14,357 nt of DNA from Chrysochromulina tobinii (Eukaryota > Haptophyta > Prymnesiales > Chrysochromulinaceae). Where the stretch lies: NCBI GenBank assembly GCA_001275005.1, contig JWZX01002632.1, positions 1 through 14,357 on the forward strand. The letters run 5' to 3'. The notes under the pieces were generated by a model that saw only the letters and a list, made by a program, of their open reading frames with translations, was not told the origin of the DNA and ran no database searches. A program made the translations under genes and the position numbers. This document shows positions 1 to 7,800 of the stretch, piece after piece. Positions within the stretch are counted from its first letter, which is position 1; each line of letters begins with the position of its first letter.

Positions 1-1
1 G

Positions 2-1140
2 TGCAGGGACTCGCGCTTCCCCCAGTACAACCCGTTGGCCACATTCGACAACGGCAGCTGCCCGCCGCCCATTCCCGGCTGCATGAACACGGCCGCGGCC
101 AACTACCAAGCGACGGCCACCTTCCAGCCGATCAATGCGTGCATCTTCGCCTACCCGGGTTGCATGAGCTCGATAGCTCTCAACTATAACCCGACCGCGA
201 ACGTCAATTCGGGCTGCGTGCCCTACATCCCCGGCTGCATGGACTCGAGGGCGAGCAACTACCAACCCGGCTTCAACTTCCCCGGTCCTCCCGAGTGCGT
301 CTTCCTCGGCTGCATCAACTCGATGGACGCTAGGTACTCTCCGATCGCCACCATTAGCGACGGCTCGTGCCCGGACGCCCGAGGCTGCACCGACTCGACT
401 GCGGCCAACTTCAACGCGGTCTACAACGTGCTGCAGGCTGGCTCGTGCACGTACGGCGGCTGCACGACTGTGGGCAATCCCAACTACAGCGCGCGGAACA
501 CCTTCTTCATCCCGGGCTCGTGCGCGGGCGCGGGCCGCCGCCTCGAGGAGGACGCACCGGGTCGCCGGCTGCAGGGTCCGGGCTGCTTGGACCCGACCGC
601 GACGACGTATTCGTCCTCGGCCACGTCGCACGTTCAGTCGATGTGCACGTATGCCATCCTTGGGTGCACGAACCCCAGCGCGTTCAACTACATGCCGGCG
701 GCCACGGCGGGCAACCCCCAGAACGCGTCGGCGTGCATCACTCGTGTCACCGGCTGCATGTCGCCCACGGCAATCAACTACGACAGCAACGCCAACACCG
801 CTGGCACGTGCACGTACAACGTCAACGGCTGCGCGGACTCGACCTCGACCACATTCATGGCCGCTGCAACGAATCATGTCCGGCAGATGTGCGCGTACAA
901 CATTCCCGGCTGCACCACACCTGGCGCCAGAAACTTCAACCCGTCGGCCACCGTCAACGTTCCTTCGTTGTGCCAATACGACGTGTCTGGCTGCCCCAAT
1001 TCGACCGCGTCCAACTATGTGGCCGGCGCCAACGTCGCCACTGAGTGCACGTACTCGGTGGCCGTGCCCGGTTGCATGAGCCCGGTGGCCGCCAACTACG
1101 ACCCGAGCGCCACCGTAGACAACGGCAACTGCGACGTGTA
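2..1140 (+). repeat. Fourteen-unit Cys-pair protein repeat (GCxxxxAxNY)
   Basis: Protein-level tandem repeat inside the first kinase gene. Units are about 24-38 residues long and start GC[MTIL]-D/N/S-S/P-x-A-x-N-Y/F; a second Cys sits near the unit end, usually followed by an aromatic residue. The first unit is cut by the window edge. The repeats have diverged at DNA level, so the array is old rather than a recent expansion. Units 7 and 8 are separated by a charged insert with two GRRL motifs. Similar GC-D-x-x-A-x-NY-D-P repeats are known from secreted proteins of marine Bacteroidetes and from algal proteins. The paired Cys probably form one disulphide per unit. Confidence 0.85.
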
Positions 1141-2740
1141 CTCGCCGCCGCCCTCCCCGCCGTCGCCCTCCCCGCCGCCGCTCCCTCCGAGCCCTCCAAA
1201 GCCACCGCCCAAGCCGCCGCCCTCCCCGCCGCCACCCCCGTCGCCCACACCGTCACCACCACCGCCACCGCCGCCCTCGCCGCCGCCCAAGCCGCCCATG
1301 CCGCCCAAGCCGCCTTTGCCACCCTTTGTGCCATTGGCTAACTTGGCGCTCACACCGGCTGCGGCCACGGACTCGGGGCCCATGATCGCTGTCATCGCCG
1401 CGTGCGCCGCTGTGCTCTTCAGCTTCGCCGTGCTCGTCGCCGTCTACTACCGCCGCAAGATGAGGAAGCCGTCGCGCGCCAAGACGGGCGTCTCGTCCAG
1501 CGAGGGCAAGGGTTCCACCGAGCTCCAGAACATCGAGGTCAAGGAGAAGTACAAGCCCATCCTCATGTCCGAGATCATTTATGGAGATCAGCTCGGCACC
1601 GGCGCCTTTGGCGTCGTCTACAAGTGCACGTTCCAAGCGACCAAGTGCGCCATCAAGAAGCTGCACGCCAAGGACGAGAGCTCGGAGGCGCTCGCCAAGT
1701 CGCTCATGGACGAGTTCCACGTGATGAGCCAGCTCCGCCACCCGAATGTGCTGCTCACGCTCGGCATTGCCGAGGACGCGGTGGAGGGCACCAAGGGCAT
1801 CGTCATGGAGCTCATGGAGGCCTCGCTCGCCGACGTGCTCAGCTCCGCTTCCTTTGAGCAGTACGCCACGTGGGAGGGCTCCCTCTTCTCCATCGCCTCG
1901 GACGTGGCCAACGGCTTGGCCTACATCCACTACAACAACATGCTCCACCGCGACCTCAAGCCGGGCAACGTGCTCCTCGACGCTCAGTGGGTGGCCAAGG
2001 TTGCCGACTTCGGCACCGTCTTCGACTCGACTACGAACCGCGCAGGTGAGAGCGGCGGCGACATCCAGGGCACGCCGCCCTACATGGCGCCCGAGATCGT
2101 GAAGAGACATGCGTACGACAAGCCGGTGGACGTGTGGGCCTTTGGCTGCATGCTCGCGCACATGGGCACGAAGCGTCCCCCGTACTCGTGGCTCACGCAC
2201 ATCGAGACGCCCAAGCAGCTCCTCGACGTGGTCGCGAGCGGCGAGTACTCGCCGCTCGAGCTGCTCCTCTTCAGCACGACCACGCCGCAGGCTGTGAAGG
2301 ACCTTGCCAAGCAGTGCTGCCAGCCTGGCCCCATTATGCGGCCGACCTTTGGACAGATCTCAGAGCTGATCATGGCCGCCATCCCCGAGGGCGCTGAACC
2401 GCGCCCCGTGGCGCGTATCAGAAACAAGCGCCCGCTGCGGCGCGCAATGCTCCCATCGCTCCCTGACAGCCCCTCGACGTCGGACAGGGAATCAAGCAGC
2501 CCGACAAAACTGGACCAGTCGTACCGCGACAAGTTCCGGAGCCGCTCGAAGACTCAGATGGACAAATCGTACCGCGTCAATGAAGCGGCATCGCCGCCAT
2601 CGCCAAGAACTAACCCGGACTCTCACGCGGGGGCTCTCTTCCAGACCTTTTCGGATACGCTCCTCTCCACTTTCACGCCCGGCAAGGGGGCATTGAGCGC
2701 CACCTACATCCCCAAGACGCCCAAAGACGACGAGGAGTAA
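2..2740 (+). CDS. Receptor-like TKL-type protein kinase with Cys-repeat ectodomain (5' partial)
   Basis: Probable plasma-membrane receptor kinase: an outer repeat region, one membrane span and a cytosolic kinase that phosphorylates Ser/Thr (or dual) targets. The reading frame is open from base 2 and the first bases already encode part of a repeat, so the start codon lies outside the window. Bases 2-1140 encode 14 units of the form GC-(x)4-A-x-NY-(x)n-C, two Cys each. Bases 1141-1330 encode a PPPSPP-type stalk like those of algal and plant wall-associated proteins. A hydrophobic span (about 1382-1450) is followed by YYRRKMRK, a stop-transfer signal. The kinase runs from about 1560 to 2370: glycine loop GTGAFG, VAIK-type lysine at 1655, HRDLKPGN (catalytic Asp at 1952), DFG at 2006 and a PPYMAPE activation-segment end. 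All catalytic residues are present, so it should be active. The tail carries Ser/Arg-rich segments and ends in TAA. The ligand is unknown. The kinase call is firm; TKL rather than another group is inference. Confidence 0.93.
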   Translation, partial: CRDSRFPQYNPLATFDNGSCPPPIPGCMNTAAANYQATATFQPINACIFAYPGCMSSIALNYNPTANVNSGCVPYIPGCMDSRASNYQPGFNFPGPPECVFLGCINSMDARYSPIATISDGSCPDARGCTDSTAANFNAVYNVLQAGSCTYGGCTTVGNPNYSARNTFFIPGSCAGAGRRLEEDAPGRRLQGPGCLDPTATTYSSSATSHVQSMCTYAILGCTNPSAFNYMPAATAGNPQNASACITRVTGCMSPTAINYDSNANTAGTCTYNVNGCADSTSTTFMAAATNHVRQMCAYNIPGCTTPGARNFNPSATVNVPSLCQYDVSGCPNSTASNYVAGANVATECTYSVAVPGCMSPVAANYDPSATVDNGNCDVYSPPPSPPSPSPPPLPPSPPKPPPKPPPSPPPPPSPTPSPPPPPPPSPPPKPPMPPKPPLPPFVPLANLALTPAAATDSGPMIAVIAACAAVLFSFAVLVAVYYRRKMRKPSRAKTGVSSSEGKGSTELQNIEVKEKYKPILMSEIIYGDQLGTGAFGVVYKCTFQATKCAIKKLHAKDESSEALAKSLMDEFHVMSQLRHPNVLLTLGIAEDAVEGTKGIVMELMEASLADVLSSASFEQYATWEGSLFSIASDVANGLAYIHYNNMLHRDLKPGNVLLDAQWVAKVADFGTVFDSTTNRAGESGGDIQGTPPYMAPEIVKRHAYDKPVDVWAFGCMLAHMGTKRPPYSWLTHIETPKQLLDVVASGEYSPLELLLFSTTTPQAVKDLAKQCCQPGPIMRPTFGQISELIMAAIPEGAEPRPVARIRNKRPLRRAMLPSLPDSPSTSDRESSSPTKLDQSYRDKFRSRSKTQMDKSYRVNEAASPPSPRTNPDSHAGALFQTFSDTLLSTFTPGKGALSATYIPKTPKDDEE
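1141..1335 (+). repeat. Proline-rich low-complexity stalk coding region
   Basis: C-rich stretch coding for PPPSPP and KPPP runs between the Cys repeats and the membrane span of the first kinase. Such segments form extended polyproline helices and are often glycosylated in algae and plants. The second kinase has the same type of stalk (about 14200-14357, minus strand). The skewed composition makes this a likely place for recombination or assembly collapse. Confidence 0.85.
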
Positions 2741-2920
2741 AGACCAGGATGAGGTGGGGATGGAGCATGCCATGGAGGACGGGTATAGTCCACTTGGTGG
2801 GCTCAAGACAGTGCCATGCGACCGGTGGAGCGAAGATAGCTGGGTGGGCAATTGGTTTGTGTGCCACGCCCAGCAGACAGGAAGCAGTTGCGGACACAGG
2901 TGAACGAGAACTCCGAAGGA

Positions 2921-2948
2921 GTATCGAATGTAGAGGGTTATTCGATAC
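2921..2948 (+). other. Perfect 9-bp inverted repeat with 10-nt loop
   Basis: The arms gtatcgaat (2921-2929) and attcgatac (2940-2948) are exact reverse complements around a 10-base loop. The element lies about 180 bases after the kinase stop codon, so it could be a stem-loop in the 3' UTR or a dyad binding site. No known motif is recognised. Confidence 0.6.
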
Positions 2949-2984
2949 CCGATCGCTGCATGTGTGGAGCATGAACCGTTGGCG

Positions 2985-3090
2985 ATGCCACCGCCGCCTG
3001 AGATGTGCTCGCCGCCGGCCTCGATCCGTCGAAGGATGCCGCCGCCCATGCCGCCGCCTAAAATGTGCAAATGTGCTCGCCGCCGGCCTT
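2985..3090. repeat. Imperfect 68-bp duplication
   Basis: The 19-mer atgtgctcgccgccggcct occurs at 3003-3021 and again at 3071-3089. Each copy is preceded by a related gatgcc-ccgccgcc block. The spacing of 68 bp indicates a local tandem duplication that has since diverged. No coding role is seen. Confidence 0.65.
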
Positions 3091-3149
3091 GTTGCCGCCG
3101 CCACCTGTAAGAGAATGCCGCGGGAGCTCGCCATGGTCCACACACAGCG

Positions 3150-3192
3150 GTGTGAATGTATGTGTGTGAATGTGAATGTGTGTCTGTGTGAC
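3150..3192. repeat. TG-rich microsatellite
   Basis: Imperfect (TG)n/TGAA tract. The decamer acacacagcg lies on both sides (near 3140 and 3199). It is a simple repeat in the intergenic region before the HNH gene. Confidence 0.6.
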
Positions 3193-3469
3193 TTCTAACA
3201 CACAGCGTAACACTGCGATAACTGGTGGTGATCGGGGATGGTGGGTGGGTTCTCCCGATTTCTGTTATCATGAACCCAAACTACTGTACATGAAACTTGA
3301 CATTTTTGATGACTGTCAACCTGTCAACTGTCATCATTTAAGTCACATCATTCGCGAATCCGATTGTGGAAATCACTTCGCCGTATGAGCCCACCGGCCG
3401 CACGCGTACTCGCGCGGCCTCTCGCGGTCGTGCGCATCCATCAGAGCTACTCAGAGGCCTCAAGCAGCG

Positions 3470-4390
3470 ATGCTCGCTTTCGCCATGCTATCGTGGGCAT
3501 TCCTGCAACCCCTCTTCAGCGTGGCCGCTCGCCCTGCCTCCAGCCTGCCGTGCGACGCGCTGGTGATGATGGCTCCTGGCAGCAGCAAGAAGCCGTCGCG
3601 CGCGCAATTCAAGGCCTCTTCATACAACAAATACCACCGCAACAACTGGCGCGATGTGGAGAACAGAGGAGGGCCGCACCTTTACGTCGAGGCGCCCGCG
3701 CTGCAGACGCAGTCGCTGCCGGCGAGTGACTCAACAGACCGGTTATCTGGCCGCTACCCCGCACTCGTGCTGAACGCCGACTACACGCCGCTCTCGTACG
3801 TTCCGCTGTCGCTGTGGTCCTGGCAGGACACGGTCCGCGCCATCTTCCGCGATGCCGTCATCGTCCTCTCCAACTACGACGGCGTGGTCGTGCGCTCGCC
3901 CAGCGTCACGATGCCGCTGCCATCGGTCATTGTGCTGAAGACGTATGTGCAGCCGAGCAAGCCGGGCAAGGGCGCGCCTGGGTTCACACGGCGCAACCTG
4001 TACCTGCGCGACAACTTCTGCTGCCAGTATTGCCGCCGCCAGCTCCTGCCCTCGCAGCTCACGTACGATCACGTCGTGCCGCGCGTCAAGCAGGTGATCG
4101 CGACTGATGGGCTCTGATCGCGACACATGGGGTATGATTGTGACTGATGGGCTCTGATTGTAACTGTTGGGCTCTGATTATGACAGAGACCACGGTGTCG
4201 CGAAGGGTACAACCCTGACCCGAACCCTAACCCCCGAACCCTAACCGTCGCGCAGGGTCCAACCTCGTGGGAAAATGTGGTCACTGCGTGCTCCCAGTGC
4301 AATTTGCGTAAAGGCTCCAAGTCCCTCAAGGAGCTGCCCCCCGACATGCTCCGCGGCAAAATCTCACCTACCGTGCCCACTTGGGGCTGA
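3470..4390 (+). CDS. HNH endonuclease-family protein, probably plastid-targeted; two exons (3470-4093, 4256-4390)
   Basis: Belongs to the HNH family of cyanobacteria, plants and algae, metal-dependent nucleases of largely unknown cellular role. The chosen ATG opens a hydrophobic leader (residues 1-20) ending SVAARP, followed by a Ser/Lys/Arg-rich stretch: a signal peptide plus transit peptide pattern typical of complex-plastid import. The family core follows: [19 protein letters not shown] (about 100-118), then a Cys pair (C185, C188) and DH at 200-201. Exon 1 alone ends soon after in a TGA (4115-4117). Joining CAG at 4093 to GGT at 4256 restores [15 protein letters not shown], supplying the third HNH residue (N215), the second Cys pair (C220, C223) and N224. 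With this splice the ORF ends at TGA 4388-4390 (252 residues). Family members usually continue further; see the separate entry for 4391-4675. The gene converges on the topoisomerase gene. Confidence 0.82.
4094..4181 (+). repeat. 20-bp minisatellite inside the intron
   Basis: Four 20-bp units start at 4102, 4122, 4142 and 4162; the consensus is gactgatgggctctgattgt. Bases 4094-4101 match the last part of a preceding unit, so the splice donor lies within the array. Units 1, 3 and 4 are close to each other and unit 2 is more diverged. Confidence 0.8.
4211..4246. repeat. Interstitial telomere-like repeats (CCCTAA type)
   Basis: Three imperfect copies of gaaccctaacc, that is, TTAGGG-type telomeric repeat on the opposite strand, lie within the intron just before the acceptor. 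They are flanked by a near-direct repeat of about 18 bp (4197-4214 and 4247-4264). Known genes continue on both sides, so this is not a chromosome end. Confidence 0.65.
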
Positions 4391-4675
4391 TCTGCAGCGC
4401 AACGCACGACACTTCCCGCCGAAGCTCATGCAATGCAGATTGGACTGAATGGCTCAACCTGTCTCCTGAGGGCGCACACCGCGCTGCAGCGCGGCGCGGC
4501 GCAGGCCGCCGCGGCGGCGCAGGCGGAGGCGGAGGCGACGATGCTCCGGGCGAAGGCAAAGGCAAATGCAAAGGCTGCGTTCGAGCAGGAGACCGGCCTT
4601 GAAGGCGAGATGCGGGTGCGGAGTGCCGAGCGTGCGCCGCCGCCTATGCCGACCGGCGAGGACTGGGGCATCTGA
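4391..4675 (+). pseudogene. Out-of-frame 3' continuation of the HNH coding region
   Basis: Past the TGA at 4388 the coding signal goes on in changing frames. Skipping one G in the run 4383-4386 gives [15 protein letters not shown]. Skipping one base near 4432-4433 then gives HADWTEWLNLSPE. A third step between about 4465 and 4500 leads to an A/Q/E/K-rich tail ending GEDWGI and TGA at 4673-4675. From memory of the family, related algal proteins end with a similar PTxxELQ..A..F.P..(x)n-W..(Y/W)L block, so these pieces look real. The three single-base steps add up to three and return to the exon 2 frame. Either the 3' end is decaying, or the assembly has small insertions here. With corrections the protein would be about 346 residues. 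Alternatively it ends at 4390 and this stretch is 3' UTR. Confidence 0.55.
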
Positions 4676-4895
4676 GGCTGTACAAGTCTGTGTGTTCTGG
4701 CGGTGCTATCCGTCGCGTATGTGTCCTCCGGTCGCAGTCGTACAGTCGAACAGTACGCCGGCGTTTGGCCTTTTGGGTCCGGCTGCTGCCGGCTCGGGTC
4801 ATTGTGCAATGTCCGGTCCGATTGACCGAACTCGGTACTCGCAGACACGTACGGCCGCCAACGGTTACCCACTCTCGACTGACGACTCTCGGCGC
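4676..4895. other. Intergenic region between convergent HNH and topoisomerase genes
   Basis: About 220 bases holding the 3' ends of two convergent genes. No clear polyadenylation signal is seen on either strand. Short inverted repeats such as ccggc-tgct-gccgg (around 4780-4795) are present but weak. No gene is supported. Confidence 0.5.
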
Positions 4896-7800
4896 TCAGG
4901 TCTTGCCTGTCCGCCGGCGTGCCCTCGTCGACTTCTTGGGCGAACTCGCGTCAGCGCGGCTCTCGGCGGCAGCGGGCGTCGCGTGCGAGGCCACCGCCTC
5001 GAGGTGCGCCTGCAGCGGCATGCGCAGCGCCTCGAGCTCGCGAGACCATAGCGCGAGCTCCGACGTGTGCTGCAGCTCGGTCGCCTGGGCACGCTTGCGC
5101 TCGATCTCGCCCTCGAGCTTCGCCACTCGCTCCTCGGTGAGGGAGAGCAATGGCAGACGCAGCAGGTAATCATACGCACGGCTCGTAGGCGCGACGTTGC
5201 CCTCGCCGCCACCCTCGCCGCCGCCCTCGCCGCCACCGCCGCCGCCCTCGCCTCTGCCACCGGCCAAGGAAGTCGCGTCTAATGCTCCCAAATTAGGAAG
5301 GTCAGCCAAGGAAGTCGCGCCTAAACCGGGCTTGAAGCCCGCCGACCGCAGCGCGTCGAGGAGCATCTGTGTGGGCGCGCCCCTCAAGAGGGGCAGCTCG
5401 TCGCGCACAGCCATCCCCACAAACCGAGCGCGCGCGTCCAGAAGCTCGAGCTCCGCCGCGAGGTGCGCTAAATCGTGGGCCTTGCGCTTGGCGTACGCCG
5501 CCAGCCGCGCCTCGGCATGCATCTCGATGAGCTCGTGGGGCAGCGGAAGTGACGGAGCTCGCCGTGGGCGTCGAATGCATGCGCGTTGCTGAGTGAGTGG
5601 CTCGCCTCGAGCTGCAGCTGGCTCGCAAGCATCCCCTGCTCCTCCACCGCCGCCAGCTGCGCGAGCTGATCGCGCGTGTGGTGCAGCGCGAAGCACACGG
5701 TGCGCTCAGTATGGCGCTCGCTGAAGCCCGTCCACAGCGCCTTCCCCTCCGCCATCTGCTTGAGTAGCCAGCTCTTGTACACGCTCGTCCACCTGCCCAG
5801 CGGCAGCTCGGTGATCTCGAGGCCGTCCGCACTAAGCCGCACCACGCCACGCGAGAGAAAGGTGGAGGGAAGGCCGGCCATCTCCTTATGCCCCGCACCC
5901 ACCCCCGCACTCACCCCCGCACCCATCCGCGCACCTACCCCCGCATTGGCGGGCGGTTGGACTACAATCTCGCCGCGGAAGCCGGCCGCCCACGGCACCA
6001 TCGGTGCCATCGGCCGGCCGTTCGCGAGCGCGAGCACGTTGTCGAGCAGCTCAAGTGGGTGATAGCTCCAGCACTGCGTGCTCCATCCGGTGCCAATGCC
6101 GCTGGCGCCGTTGAGCAGCAGCGTGGGCAGCACAGGCACGTAGTGGATTGGCTCCACAGAATGTCCGTCCTCGACGCAGTACTTGAGGATCGGTGCGTCG
6201 GCCGCTGGGAAGAGGAGCGGAGCAAGCGGCGTGAGGCGTGTGAAGATGTACCGAGCCGAGGCCGCGTCACTCCCACCGGCGGCGCGCGTGCCAAACTGGC
6301 CACACGCTTCTAGTAGCGGCACGTTGTTCGAGCCCACAAAGCCCTGCGCCATGTTCGTGATGGTCGCATGCATCGAAGCCTCGCCGTGGTGATAATGGGT
6401 CACCTCGGCACAGAAGCCCGCGAGCTGCGCCACCTTCATCTCCGCGGCGGAGGGCAGCAGACGCTTGGCAAAGCACGCGTAGAGCACCTTGCGCTGGGAA
6501 GGCTTGAGGCCATCAATGGCGGATGGGAGCGAGCGGCGCACGTCCGCGAGAGAAAACTGGACGAGCTCCTCGTTGACGAATGCCGCGTATGTGCGTCGCT
6601 CCCCGATCGCACGGCGCCCTTGCTGCGCTTTCGGCGGCGACGGCGGCTCAACTCCCTGCTGCGGCGGCGGCTGCGGCGGCGGCGGCGGCGGCGGCGGCTC
6701 GTTGCTGTCCACGAGTTGCGCAGGTGTTGCCGCCGCGTTGGCTGCAGCATGCATGCGACGTGCAGCGTGCAGCATCCACTCGCGCCGATCCGCCGCTCGC
6801 TTCTTCGAGAAGGCCATGTCGATCAGGTCGTCATCTGCCGCGCTCGCCCACTCGAGCTGAAGCCGATGCGAGCCCAAGGCCCCGAAGTACTCACGCGCCT
6901 CCTGCGCGGTCGAGGTGCCCAGCCCCTTGTAGTACTTGGCACGCCAGTGGCGTTGCTCGGGCGCGCTGAGCTGCGTGTGCCAGGCTTCGTACTCGGGCAA
7001 CGAGAAGAACGCGAGTACCTGGCCGTCCGAGATACGCCGCGCCTTGAGCAGCGGCGTCTGGAACTCTTGCACAAAGTCGGCACGCAGCAACTCGGGCCAA
7101 AAGTGATGAAGCATCGAAATGACGAGGCCCTTGATGTGCGAGCCATCGGTATCCTGATCCGCCATCAGCATGAGGCGCCCGTACCGCAGGCCCGTGCCAC
7201 GAGCCCTGGCTTTGCCTGAAGGCATGGGCGAGGCGCTGGCGCCACCCTCGGCGCTCGCGCCACCCTCGGCGTTCGCGCCACCCTCGGCGGCCGGCGAGAT
7301 CGAGGAGATCGAGGAGATCGAGGAGGATAGTGCCTTGAGTGCCTCCACCTGATGTTCGTAGCTCGCGCCTGGCGTGAGGCCGAGGGCGCGCATCAGGCCG
7401 GTGAGCTCCTCGTTGTCGCCCACCTTTCTGGCCGAGATCTCACGCACGTTGAGTGGCTTGCCGCGTAGGGGGAAGACGCCGTAACGCTCCCGCCCGACGA
7501 CCTCAAGCCCCGCCACCGCCAACGCCTTGGCGGAATCGCCCTCGGTTACAATGAGAGTGCACTCGGATGCGCTTGGTCCGCCCGCCAGCTCCGCGTCCTC
7601 GAGCTTTGGCACCTCGAGCAGCGAGGTCGCTGGCCCAGTACGGCGCGCGAGCTCTTTGGTGGCGCGTTGTTCAAACGCGTCGGCAACGGCGGCCCGAAGC
7701 CCCTCGAGGGCCGCCACGCGCTTGATGAAGGCGTCGGGTAGGGCGCACAGCCCCCCGAAGCTGCTAGGGTGGCTCGTGAGCGCTTCCTTCGACTGCGAGT

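Larger units (their letters stand above)
2741..3469. other. Non-coding region between kinase 1 and HNH gene
   Basis: No ORF here resembles a gene. The first part should hold the 3' UTR of the kinase; no clear AATAAA-type signal is visible. It contains an inverted repeat (2921-2948), a duplicated GC-rich block (about 2985-3090) and a TG-rich tract (about 3150-3192). From about 3250 to 3370 the DNA is clearly richer in A and T than its surroundings, with short repeats of ctgtcaa. As this lies just upstream of the HNH start, it is the likely promoter region, but no defined TATA box can be called. Confidence 0.6.
4094..4255 (+). other. Intron of the HNH gene (162 bp, phase 0)
   Basis: The donor is CAG|GTGATC at 4091-4099 and the acceptor GCGCAG|GG at 4250-4257. 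Removing it restores the conserved HNH motif in frame. The 5' part is a 20-bp tandem repeat and the 3' part contains CCCTAA-like repeats. The donor itself looks like the tail of a repeat unit. Confidence 0.8.

Noticed and set aside
2-1140. CRISPR-like or DNA tandem array
   Set aside because: The repeat exists only at protein level, units vary in length and DNA, and the frame is open throughout.
1253-2200. 315-codon minus-strand ORF opposite the first kinase
   Set aside because: Its translation is His/Val/Arg-rich without any motif and mirrors the GC-rich third positions of the clearly real kinase on the other strand.
2492-3271. 259-codon minus-strand ORF across the kinase 3' end and intergenic DNA
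   Set aside because: It spans a microsatellite and repeats and starts in low-complexity sequence; no recognisable domain.
4211-4246. Chromosome end
   Set aside because: Telomere-like units are few and imperfect, and the HNH gene continues directly on the other side.
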